Positions 9,229 through 18,574 of a DNA stretch of 64,000 nt are shown here, in pieces. The position numbers were made by a program, and so were the translations under genes. Source of the stretch: Coix lacryma-jobi var. lacryma-jobi (Eukaryota; Streptophyta; Magnoliopsida; Poales; Poaceae). The stretch lies in the NCBI GenBank assembly GCA_009763385.1, contig CM019822.1:26840842-26904841 (forward strand), in the 5' to 3' direction. The notes beneath the pieces are model-generated. The model was not told the origin of the DNA. It was given only the letters and a program-made list of their open reading frames with translations, and ran no database searches. Each line of letters starts with the position of its first letter. Positions within the stretch are counted from its first letter, which is position 1.

Positions 9229-10740
9229 TCATGCTCTTTGTTTTAGCCTATTTTCTTCTTCTTTGGAGTCGGGTTCGTGGAGTCCTTTGATATAGGCAAT
9301 GATAGGTGCCCTCCAGTCCTCGTTCTGGATTACACTGATCAATTTGGCGCTCTTTTCGAAGGTTTCGAAAGCTGATTGTGTTGCAACTTCATGGAATACA
9401 TCGGGCGGTAGCTGTAACCGTTGTGCTGCTGCTTTAGCTAGGCAGTCTGCTTCGCTGTTTTCTGTCCTTGGTATTGCTTTTACTGATATGCCGAGGAAAA
9501 AGGATTCTAACCTTCGGACATGTTGAAAGTATTTTTGCAGCTCTGGTTCTTTTGCCTTGTAATTTTTCTCAATGTGCCCCGCGATGACTTGTGAGTCTGT
9601 TTTGATGACTGCCCTTCGGACTGACAATGACCGAAGCCTAGAGAGGGCTAGAATCACAGCTTCGTATTCTGCTGAGTTGTTCGTACATTTGAAATCAAGT
9701 CTTCTTGCATATCTTAGCTTGGACCCGGATGGCGAGACCAGAATAGCTGAAGCCCCTGCGCCCGTTGCACCCCAAGCTCCGTCGACAAATGCAGTCCAAA
9801 ATGGGTCTTGCTGAGGTTCATCACAGCGAGGGTCTGGGGTCCACTCGGCTATGAAATCTGCTAGCACCTGAGATTTGATTGTTGTTCGACCGACGAAGGT
9901 TAGGGCGTAACTGTTGAGTTCGACTGCCCATTTAGCTATTCTTCCGACTGCCTCATTGTTCTTGAAAATGTTCTCGAGGGGGTATGCTGAAGGTACATGG
10001 ATCTCATATGCCTGGAAATAATGCTTGAGCTTTCTGGATGCCATAACCACGGTGTAAGCTATCTTCTCGAGTTCTGAGTAATTCCGCTTGGGACCTTCGA
10101 GGGTTTCTGATACATAGTAGATTGGGGCTTGTCTTGTCATATTGTTCTCATGTAGCTCTTTGACCAGGACTGCGCTTGCTGCGTGAGGCGAAGCTGCGAC
10201 ATACAGCAGTAATAGGTCTCCTTTACTTGGACTGGTTAGAACAGTCAGGTTGGTGAGATACTTTTTCAAGTCCTCGAAGGCTTTCTGCTGCCGAGGTCCC
10301 CAATTGAATGGTGCAGTGCTTCTCAATGTTTCAAAGAAAGGTAACCCTCGCTCCGCGGACCTGGAGATGAATTTGCTGAGTGCTGCTAGGCGGCCTGACA
10401 GACACTGAGCTGCTTTTTTCGATGTTGGAGGTTCCATATTGATGATAGCATCAATCTTCTCGGGGTTAGCTTCGATCCCCCTTGCTGAAACGATGCAACC
10501 CAGCAGTTTTCCTTCGCTTACCCCGAAAATGCATTTTTTGGGGTTTAATTTTAATCCGGCAGACCGGAGGTTGCTGAATACTCTCGATAAGTCTGAAATA
10601 TGATTTTCTTTCAGCTCACTTTGGACAACCAGATCATCAACGTAGGCGGAGACGGCGTGTTCATCTTTGAAGACTTCCGATGTCATGCACGCGAAGGTTG
10701 ACCCTGCGTTTTTAGGCCTTCTGCCATCCTTCGAAAGCAA
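9229..10740 (-). pseudogene. pol: Inner pol, part 2: RT catalytic half, RNase H, second RNase H
   Basis: After the frameshift, RT resumes with NAGSTFA and the catalytic YVDD (10644-10633), then the thumb and connection, the Tat-type RNase H (LLLLYVAASPHAASAVLVKE, near 10220-10150), and the archaeal-type second RNase H (WTAFVDGAWGATGAG, NNSAEYEAVILAL, TDSQVIAGHIE; about 9800-9480). The combination RT-RH-aRH identifies the Tat lineage. TGA at 9231-9229 stops the frame where the outer copy has CGA, a CpG-type C-to-T change. RT-RNase H would copy the genomic RNA to DNA in virus-like particles. This copy cannot make the full protein. Confidence 0.92.
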
Positions 10741-12341
10741 AAGGTGCCCGAGGGTGTAATGAAGCTTGTTTTCTTCTCGTCTTCTTCATTCATCCAAATT
10801 TGGTGGTATCCTGAGAAGCAATCGAGGAGTGACAGCATTTGGCAACCAGCTGCTCTGTCGACCAAGGTGCTTATGTTAGGGAGGGGAAAATCATCCTTCG
10901 GGCAAGCTTTGTTCAGACACGTGAAGTCTACGCACATTCGCCATTTCTTGTTCTTTTTCTGTACTAAGACCACGTTTGAGAGCGAAGTTGGATATTTGAC
11001 TTGGCGGATGACACCTGCGTCCAAAAGCCTTTTCACCTCAGCCTTTGCTGCCTCTTTCCTTTCTTCTGACATTTTGCGAAGCTTCTGCTTGACAGGGTGA
11101 TAGCCTGGCTTGATGTTTAGGTTGTGCTCTATCAGCGTTCTGTTTACCCCCTTTAGGTCCTCTGCAGACCAAGCGAAGGTGTCGGAGTTTTCTTTGAGGA
11201 AAAGGACGAGGTTTTGTTCTGATTGGTGATCTAGGTTAGCTGAGATGAACACCTTTCTTTCGGTGTTGCCTTCAAAGAGTTGGACTTGTTTGGTCCCTCC
11301 CTTGGGTGATACCTTTATTTTGTCAGTGCAAACCTCACCTTCGTTGTTGAGGTTTGTAACTTGAGGCTTCGACAAGTTGTGGACATTGCGTTGCCCTGGT
11401 GCTACAGTTTCCTCAGTTGCCCTTGCGACGTCTTGGTCTCCATATACTGCGACTACCCCCTTCGGGGCGGGAAGTTTCATGCAGAGGTCAGCGGGGTGGA
11501 TGACTGCGTTGAATGCGTTGGTGACCCCTCGGCCAAATATCGCATTGTACGGATAAAACATGTCAACCATGTCGAAGGTTATATGCTCGGTTCTGCAGTT
11601 GAATTGGTCTCCGAAGGTTACGGGCAAAGAAATTTTCCTGACTGCTCTCACTTGTTGACCTCCGAAGCCGTATAGAGGGTTGTCAGCAGGTTGTAAGAGG
11701 TTCCTATCAAGCTTCATGCTGTGGAAGGTTGAGGCGAACAGGATGTTCGCGGAGCTTCCTGTATCGACCAGAATTTTAGTGACAGTCCACCCTGCTAGAT
11801 TGGTCTCGATCACCATAGCATCGGTGTGAGGGTAATCTCTCAGTTTCATATCACAGGAGTTGAAGGTTATAGGAATGTGGGACCAACGACCGAATTTGTG
11901 AGGTCCTTCGACGGCTACATGGTGCACCCGCCTAGCATGTTCTTTCCTTTGCCGCTTGTTGCCATGGTCCTCATTTGAACCTCCGGTGATAGCCAGTATT
12001 ACACCGAAGGTTGATGTTGGGTTGTTGATGGTCGTTTGGTTCTGGGTTTCGGATTTGACGGGTTGAGGCGCTGGTAAAGCGAGTATTGGTGGTGGTGGTG
12101 GTGGTAGAGCATTGTTGACTTGTTGGGTGTTTGGGGCTTGGCTTTGGGGGGTTGTTGGGTATGTAACTGTGTATGGTGGATTTTGGCGTTGTGGAAAAGA
12201 GGTTGGCTGATAGGAAGTTTGGTTGTAGAGTGGGTGGTGTGTGTAGATGGGTTGTTGCGAGGGTAGGCCGTAGTTTATGGGTGTATAGTGGTATGGAGGA
12301 TTTGGTGGGTGGAAATTTGGTTTCCTGGTGTGGTTGATGGT
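10683..12341 (-). pseudogene. pol: Inner pol, part 1: protease and N-terminal reverse transcriptase
   Basis: The frame is continuous with gag except for the single TGA at 12344-12342. A Pro/Thr/Gln-rich linker (12340-11990) leads into an aspartic protease with the active-site motif LVDTGSS (near 11766-11746). The RT N-terminus follows (KMSEERKEAAKAEVKRLLDAGVIR, then VQKKNKKWRMCVDFTCLNKACPKDDFPLP and LLDCFSGYHQIWMNEEDEK). The apparent start at 11927 is a GTG inside the frame, not a real start. The frame is lost at a run of five T (five A in sense) at 10709-10713, one base short of what the frame needs, and RT continues in the next entry's frame. Confidence 0.9.
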
Positions 12342-13804
12342 TCAGTTGTCTGCCGAAGCAGCTCTTTTGGATTCCTGAAACTCCTTTCCCTTGGCGAAGC
12401 ATTCGCATTGTTTGGTAGTGTGCCCTTTTCCAAGACCACAAAAATGACAATACATTTTCGTGGGGTCTTTCTGCTGGTTCCATTGATCCGGCGGAGGTGG
12501 CAAACCTTGAGGGTTTTGGTTGTTCGGAGGTTGTGTACCCCGTCTTTGGTCTTCATAATGTACTGCTTTGTTAATAGCCCCAATGTTGCTTTGTTCTTGG
12601 CGAGGGTTGTTTTCCCTCGGTTGAGGCCTCGGCTGTGGCTTTTGTTGTGACCTTCGAGCATCGGACTTTGCCCTGAAGTCCATGTCTGCTCTGCAGTACC
12701 TTTCCATTGTCTCATGTAATTCCTCGATCGTATTTGCCGGTTTCCTGGCAAATTTTGAAGAGCATGGGCCTGGACGCAGGCCACTGACTGCAGCGAGGAT
12801 GACGGCTTCATCGGATATCCCTGGAGTTCTTGCTCTGATTTGGATGAACCTTCGCCAGTAGTCTTGAAGTGGTTCACGCTCTTCTTGCTTGCAATTGAAA
12901 AGCTCGATGGGGTTTGAGGGGGCTGCTGTAATGCCTTTAAAATTTGTGCAGAGCCTATCTCTGAGGTTGGCCCAGGAATCCACAGTTCCGGGGCGAAGGT
13001 TGTTGTACCAAGTCTGCGCTATGTCACGCAGGATGATTACAAAAGATTTTGCCATCGTTGATTCATCGCCCCCTGCCGCGGCGACAGCTGCCTCATAGCT
13101 CATTATGAATTGGCGAGGGTCGGTGAGTCCGTCATAGCGGGGTAGATTTTGTGGATTGTAGCATGGTGGCCAGGGTTGGGTCTGGAGTATCTGGGAGAGT
13201 GGTGACTTTGGGCATAGGGCATTTGGTGTTGTTGGGCTCTGCGTTGATTGAGAAGGTTTGGCTCTATCTCATCTGGGTAGAGTTGGCGAAAGTTTGGTTG
13301 TCTAATGGGGTATGGTTCTGGGTGTCTTGGTGGTGGTGGGGATGGTGGATGGCGTCGGAGGTTGCCATGATCTTGCTCATTTCCCTCCTGTAGTGGTGAC
13401 ATTTCCCCATCGTTCCATCCCTCGGCTTCGGCTTCAGCTGCCGCGAGGGACTCCTCCATTCGGCGAAGCTGCTCTCTTGCTTCATCCGCCTTTTGTCTGA
13501 TAAGACACAGCCGGTTGTGCCTTTCAAGCTGGTCCAGGCGCCTCTTCTTTTCTTGTAACTCAGCTTGAAGTCTTTCTAAAGCTTCGAGGCCCAACTCCTC
13601 CTCATCTCCTTCCCCATCTCCTCCGGAGGTATGCGGGTGTGGCTATGATCCCGGCCGAGTGTGAGGGCCCGGGACCTCCGTCCCTAGGGCAACTTCTTCT
13701 GTTTCCGAGGGTACTACATTCTCTTCCACAGGCTGGATTGTCGCCGTGGCCTCTCTGGTCACACGAGGGTCTCTAGTACCGGGCGCTCTCCTGTTTCCTG
13801 CCAT
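12342..13804 (-). pseudogene. gag: Inner gag (broken)
   Basis: The likely start is the ATG at 13804, 34 bases inside the 5' LTR. The frame hits an in-frame TAG at 13645-13643 and then reopens through a coiled-coil-like, Glu/Arg-rich N-terminal half (LQAELQEKKRRLDQLERH). Between about 13260 and 13140 the reading frame changes: the conserved RYDGLTDPRQF block lies in another frame that stays open through the Gag core (about 13103-12500). A Cys/His knuckle follows (CHFCGLGKGHTTKQC, spacing C-x2-C-x5-H-x4-C, one residue longer than the classic retroviral knuckle). TGA at 12344-12342 ends it, but the same frame continues open into protease. Function: nucleocapsid. Defective here. Confidence 0.85.
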
Positions 13805-13816
13805 TTCGAACTTCGA

Positions 13817-13834
13817 TCCCCACGGATGGCACCA
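13817..13834 (-). other. Primer-binding-site-like sequence, inner element
   Basis: Three bases inside the 5' LTR, the minus strand reads TGGTGCCATCCGTGGGGA. Starting with TGG and lying at the LTR edge fits a tRNA primer site. I cannot name the primer tRNA with certainty. Confidence 0.6.
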
Positions 13835-13837
13835 AAC

Positions 13838-14539
13838 TGTTGGTTGTACACTTGCCCAACCTCCGCTCACGTGCGGGGAGTGGCGAAGGTTGCCAACTGT
13901 CTGAACTGGACTGAGTTTTAGTAGGAACCGAAACCAATGCGAAGGTTTAAGAAAGCGAGGGCAAAGTTTAAGGAAGCAAGGCCAGTGCTTATGTGGATCT
14001 ATTCCCAAAAAACGCCGCCCCTTACACTGTTCACCCCCCCGGTATTTATAGGGGATACCAAGGGGTGCTGACCAAATTACAAAAGGGTACAGAAAAGATT
14101 CCTCTGCGTCGTAAACACAGGGGGCAGAATCATACAAACACAACTAGGCCGAAACCCTAGCTTGCTCTCCGCGCGCCCGCCGCCGCTTGGTTCGTGATCA
14201 CCTTCGCTGAAATGCAGGGCCGACCTTCGTCATGCGAGGATATCCAAACTGCTGCGAAGCCCGGGTACCTTCGCCTCCCACTAAGGTCTGGGCCTCTAAG
14301 CGAAGGTTCGCGGCCTCGCGAAGATTGCTCTCAGCGCCCTCCGCGTCCTCTGCCTGTGAGAACTTACAAAGCCAGTACGAAGGTTGGGTTAGTACTCGAG
14401 GGCCAGAATAGCGACTTGAAGGACTTGAGGGACTTTGCAGATAAAGGGGCGGGTTTCCCCAAAGGTACGCGAGTCATGCGGGGGTCATCTTGTTGAGTCA
14501 GCGCGCGTGGCACCACTGCCGAGGGTCTCTTCCCCAACA
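13838..14539 (-). repeat. Inner element, 5' LTR
   Basis: 702-bp LTR, the 5' copy in element orientation, adjoining the PBS-like site and gag. It matches 1323-2024 apart from about 14 substitutions, with no indel seen. Confidence 0.95.
14043..14050 (-). promoter_or_regulatory. LTR TATA box, inner 5' LTR
   Basis: TATAAATA on the minus strand, the probable core promoter for the gag-pol transcript of the inner copy. It is kept at the matching place in all three LTRs. Confidence 0.65.
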
Positions 14540-14544
14540 ATACC
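14540..14544. repeat. Target-site duplication, right (ATACC)
   Basis: Second copy of ATACC directly following the inner element. 5 bp is the usual length for Ty3/gypsy integration. Confidence 0.95.
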
Positions 14545-15977
14545 TACAATATATCTGAAGATTAGAATCTTTCTTCCTCGGCATAACAGTGAAAGCAATA
14601 CCGAGGTCAGATAACAGCGAGGCAGACAATCTGGCCAAAGCGGCAGCACAACAACTTCAGTTACCCCCAGACGTATTTTATGAAGCCGCGACACAATCAG
14701 CCTTTGAGGGGTCCGAAATAACAGCGAAGCTGATCAATGCAATCCAAAGCGAAGATTGGAGAGCACCAATCATGGCCTATATTAAGGGGTTGCATGAACC
14801 CGCCAACAAAGAAGAAGAAAACAGACTTAAACAAAGGGCTCGAGGGTACAAAATTATGGACAACACTCTGCTCAAGGCTTCGGTAACCTCGCCATGGCTC
14901 AAATGCGTGTCACAGACTGAAGGAAGTAACATTCTTAAGCTCATTCACGAAGGTATCTGTGGCTCTCACAACGGACCAAGGGCGTTAGTTGGGAAAGCTT
15001 TTCGATAAGGTTTCTACTGGCTAACTGCATTACGTGATGCAGAAAGCATCGTCAAACATTGCAAGGGTTGCCAATTGACGGCAAAGGCACAAAACGCCCC
15101 AGGGGCTCCAACAACTCTGATATGCCCAACATGGCCATTGCAAAGATGGGCAATGGACCTCGTCGGTCCACTTCCGACAGCTCCAGGAAACCTTCGCTAC
15201 GCAGTAGTAGCTGTGGAATATTTCACAAAATGGATTGAGACTAGACCGCTTGTTTCCATCACCTCCTTGACCGTGAAGAAGTTTTTTTGGCAGCAAATAA
15301 TTTGCCGGTTCGGGGTCCCCAAATACCTAACTGTTGACAACGACACTCAATTCGACAGCGAGGTTTTCAAAGAATTTTGCGCTCAAATCAGAACAATGCT
15401 ATGCTTCGCCTCAGTCCGGCACCCTCAGTCCAACGGCTTAGTCGAAAGAGCCAACGCAACAATCTTTCAAGCCGTATCAAAGAAATTGCAAGGCAGACCC
15501 AAAGGAAAATGGGCGGAAGAGCTAACCTCCGTCACCTGGTCCCATAACACCTCGGAAAGTAGAGCCACCAAATTCACACCTTTCAGACTCCTATTTGGAG
15601 AAGAAGCTGTATTACCAAAAGAGCTGAAACATGTATCACTCAGAACTACCCTCGAAACAGACGAACAAAACCAGTTACTTGACAAAGACTTGCTCGAAGA
15701 AACAAGATGCAACGCAGTGTACAACCTTCACAAATATCAGGAAGAAACCAAAAAGTGGAGAGACAAAAAGGTGAGAGTCAAAGAACTAAAGAAAGGAGAC
15801 CTCGTTCTCATTCGCAAGCAAAACGCCAGCATGGTGGGGAAGTTTCAGCCAAAATGGACGGGGCCATACCTAATAGCAGAATGCAACCGTCCCGGCTTGT
15901 TCCATCTCTCCGACAGCGAGGGCAACATCCTACCTCACACCTGGAACGTCGACGACCTTCGCAAATACTACCCATAG
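14540..15977 (+). pseudogene. pol: Outer pol, part 2: end of second RNase H, zinc finger and integrase (broken)
   Basis: This continues the outer pol after the nested insertion. The first ~90 bases finish the second RNase H (SDNSEADNLAKAAA). A linker follows, then an HHCC zinc finger (IHEGICGSH ... HCKGC), then the integrase core from about 15075 with D (AMDLVG), D (VDND) and E (GLVERAN) spaced as DD35E, and a C-terminal domain ending at TAA 15975-15977. One stop, TAA at 15006-15008, breaks the frame between RNase H and integrase; the inner copy has CAA there, so C-to-T is the likely cause. The residue after the second catalytic Asp-Asn is Asp where the inner copy has Gly, another sign of decay. 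Confidence 0.92.
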
Positions 15978-16077
15978 CAGAGCCTTAGCGAGCCCTCGCG
16001 TCATGTAATTTGTTATTTCATCTGTTTTCCCTTCATTTCTACGCTTGTAACAGAAACAAAGGAGCTGCACTCTTTTT

Positions 16078-16097
16078 CCTTACGAAGGGGCGTAAGG
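16078..16097 (+). other. Conserved hairpin after pol, outer copy
   Basis: CCTTACG, loop AAGGGG, CGTAAGG, then six T (16098-16103), about 100 bases after the integrase stop. It is identical in stem and loop to the inner copy. Confidence 0.6.
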
Positions 16098-16262
16098 TTT
16101 TTTAACGAGGCAGCATCCAAATTATTAATACAGGCTAAAACCCCCGTAAAAAAGTAAAACTCCAAAAAACTGCCTTTACCAACAAACATCGAAAAAGCAG
16201 CTCTTCTACAAGAGAGCTAAAATTGATGAGAACCCCCACAAGATTGCTTCGAAAAAAACAAA

Positions 16263-16880
16263 CTTTTCCCAAAGCAAACTTCACCTCCACCTAAGACAAG
16301 GGGAGGCGCGAAGTCCAAAAAAGTCGAGCACTCTGGCAACAATGACAGGGGCTCGCAAAAGCAAACTTCACCTCCACCTAAGAAAAAGGGGAGGCGCGAA
16401 GTCCAAAAAATTCGAGCACCCTGGCAACAATGACAGGGGCTCGCAAAAGCAAACTTCACCTCCACCTAAGACAAGGGGAGGCGCAAAGTCCAAAAAGTCG
16501 AGCACCCTGGCAAGAACGACAGGGGCTCGCAAAAGCAAACTTCACCTCCACCTAATACAAAGGGAGGCGCGAAGTCCAAAAAAGTCGAGCACCCTGGCAA
16601 CAATGACAGGGGCTCGCAAAAGCAAACTTCACCTCCACCTAAGACAAGGGGAGGCGCGAAGTCCAAAAAGTCGAGCACCCTGGCACGAATGACAGGGGCT
16701 CGCAAAAGCAAACTTCACCTCCACCTAAGACAAGGGGAGGCGCGAAGTCCAAAAAGTCGAGCACCCTGGCAAGAACGGCAGGGGCTCGCAAAAGCAAAAC
16801 TTCACCTCCGCCTAAGAAAAGGGGAAGCACGAAGCCAACCCTGGCAAGAAAACGCCAGGGGCTCGCAAAACAAACTTCAC
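16263..16880 (+). repeat. Tandem array B, outer copy (about 89-bp unit, 7 units)
   Basis: Seven units with GCAAACTTCACCTCCACCTA, GGGGAGGCGCGAAGTCC and GACAGGGGCTCGC, the reverse-orientation counterpart of 7208-7802 and in the same place relative to integrase. Long frames through the array are repeat artefacts. Confidence 0.9.
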
Positions 16881-16889
16881 CCGAGTACC

Positions 16890-17425
16890 CACACAAAACA
16901 AAGAGCACCACGCGAGCCTCGCAAAAGAAAAAGGGGGCGTCGCTGTTTTTTCCAAACCAGCTCACAAAAGAGCACTACGCGAGCCTCGCAAAAGAAAAAG
17001 GGGGCGTCGTTGTTTTTTCCAAACCAGCTCACAAAAGAGCACTACGCGAGCCTCGCAAAACAAAAAGGGGGCGTCGTTGTTTTTTCCAATCCAGCTCACA
17101 AAAGAGCACTACGCGAGCCTCGCAAAAGAAAAAGGGGGCGTCGTTGTTTTTTCCAAACCAGCTCACAAAAGAGCACTACGCGAGCCTCGCAAAAGAAAAA
17201 GGGGGCGTCGTTGTTTTTTCCAAACCAGCTCACAAAAGAGCACTACGCGAGCCTCGCAAAAGAAAAAGGGGGCGTCGTTGTTTTTTCCAAACCAGCTCAC
17301 AAAAGAGCACTACGCGAGCCTCGCAAAAGAAAAAGGGGGCGTCGCTGTTTTTTTCCAAACCAGCTCACAAAAGAGCACTACGCGAGCCTCGCTAAAAGAA
17401 AAAGGGGGGACGTCGCTGTTTTTTC
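16890..17425 (+). repeat. Tandem array A, outer copy (about 67-bp unit, 8 units)
   Basis: Eight near-identical units with GCGAGCCTCGCAAAAGAAAA, GGGGGCGTCGTTG and CCAGCTCACAAAAGAGCAC. It is homologous in position to 6067-7203 but built of a single unit type. Confidence 0.9.
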
Positions 17426-17562
17426 CAAATCAAACTTATGAATGTAATAATACGCGAACCTTGTAGTCATTTCAATCAATTTACAGAAAGTGAATAAGAG
17501 CATTTTCATAAATGGTTTGCTTCAGACAACAATGTGATACACAATCAATACAAAAAATCAAA

Positions 17563-18105
17563 TTACAAGGATTCATCATCATCCTCAATCATTATCAAAC
17601 CCTCGACACCCTCCTCAAACCCTGTACCCACCGGAACTATGGGTCCCCACAACAAAGGAGCTACAGGGACAATTGGCAGCTCCCCGGGCAAAACCCTCGC
17701 CCTGTACATATATCTACGGCCTACATCACAAACCTCCGAAGGTTCCTCCTTTGGAACCACAAGTGACCCATCCGAACCTAGATCTAGTTCGCTTCGCCCA
17801 AACAAGTAATCCAAGGTTGTTTTCTCATCAATATCATCATCAACACCAACTTGCGAGGACGAAGAAGAACCAAATAAATAACGAGCGGCTTGTCGATCAG
17901 TATAATCTGCTTCGCGCCAAAAACGACTCGACCTGCTATTCTTCAAATCGTACCTTCGCATTTTCGACCACCAAAAGCGCTCAAAGGCCAGTGAAGGATG
18001 TTTTAGCCTAGCCCGAGCCCACGATTCACCAGTTATAAAAGTATCTTGATAATTCAAAGTCAAGGGCGTCACATCAAATACGTCAAGCACGGTTCCATCA
18101 GGAAC
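17563..18105 (-). CDS. Antisense retroelement gene, outer copy, exon 3
   Basis: Starts after acceptor AAAATGCAG with GTTCCTGATGG, phase 0, 180 codons plus stop. Strongly similar to inner exon 3, with an acidic tail. Intron 106 bases. Confidence 0.78.
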   Translation of the reverse strand, partial: VPDGTVLDVFDVTPLTLNYQDTFITGESWARARLKHPSLAFERFWWSKMRRYDLKNSRSSRFWREADYTDRQAARYLFGSSSSSQVGVDDDIDEKTTLDYLFGRSELDLGSDGSLVVPKEEPSEVCDVGRRYMYRARVLPGELPIVPVAPLLWGPIVPVGTGFEEGVEGLIMIEDDDESL

Positions 18106-18211
18106 CTGCATTTTCACCAAAATAAAAAGTGTCTCGGTGCCACCAAGTGTTTACAACCACAACACTTCTCACAAAATAACACCCTCGCCAGATGAATTAC
18201 AATTTTCACAC

Positions 18212-18475
18212 CTGCCTGGTTTCCCCATGCTCACCCACCTCAGCCTCATCGGTGACAGCATCCGGACCTCCGCCAGTGGCTGCGCCCGAGCCCCCAACAG
18301 GAGCCTCTTCAGCTACCGCCGCTTCAACTTGAAATTCTTCGGTGATCGGAACGTCCTCAGCTAAGGTTTCAACCTCGACCAGTTGAACCTCCACCGAAGC
18401 AGCCGCGGGAACAACTTCGGAACTACCACCAGCATCAACAGCCACTGGCGGCGAAGGCATCGCCTCCCTCCGAGC
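18212..18475 (-). CDS. Antisense retroelement gene, outer copy, exon 2
   Basis: Bounded by acceptor TTTGCTTTCAG and donor AGGCAG/GTGTGA, phase 0 both ends, 88 codons, no stop (ARREAMPSPPVAVDAGGSS, then Glu/Val/Ala-rich). The intron to exon 1 is 99 bases with a T-rich tail. Confidence 0.75.
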
Positions 18476-18574
18476 CTGAAAGCAAAACAAAAAAAACCAA
18501 AAAATCAAAAGTTAATACCAACCGCCGCAACTTTGAAACCAACCTAAAATCGTCTTCCATCCAACACCGCAAAC

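Larger units (their letters stand above)
1323..14539 (-). mobile_element. Inner Tat-lineage Ty3/gypsy LTR retrotransposon, complete, nested in the outer copy
   Basis: Seen: LTRs at 1323-2024 and 13838-14539, both 702 bp, with 6-bp terminal inverted repeat TGTTGG/CCAACA, flanked by the 5-bp duplication ATACC at 1318-1322 and 14540-14544. Read on the minus strand the order is 5' LTR, PBS-like site, gag, protease, RT, RNase H, second RNase H, integrase, hairpin, ~89-bp array, ~65-bp array, a convergent gene on the opposite strand, polypurine tract, 3' LTR. Length is 13,217 bp. LTRs differ at about 14 of 702 positions by eye, 12 of them transitions, consistent with insertion within roughly the last million years under usual grass rates (inference). 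gag and pol carry several stops and frameshifts, so the copy cannot move by itself. Confidence 0.95.

Noticed and set aside
11927..11929. Separate start for an inner protease-RT protein
   Set aside because: It is an internal GTG. The frame is open further upstream to the TGA at 12342, so protease belongs to the gag-pol frame.
16342..17441. Repetitive open frames of 80-250 codons (KSKLHLHL and HYASLAK type)
   Set aside because: They exist only because array unit lengths are near multiples of three. The homologous inner arrays do not keep any such frame.
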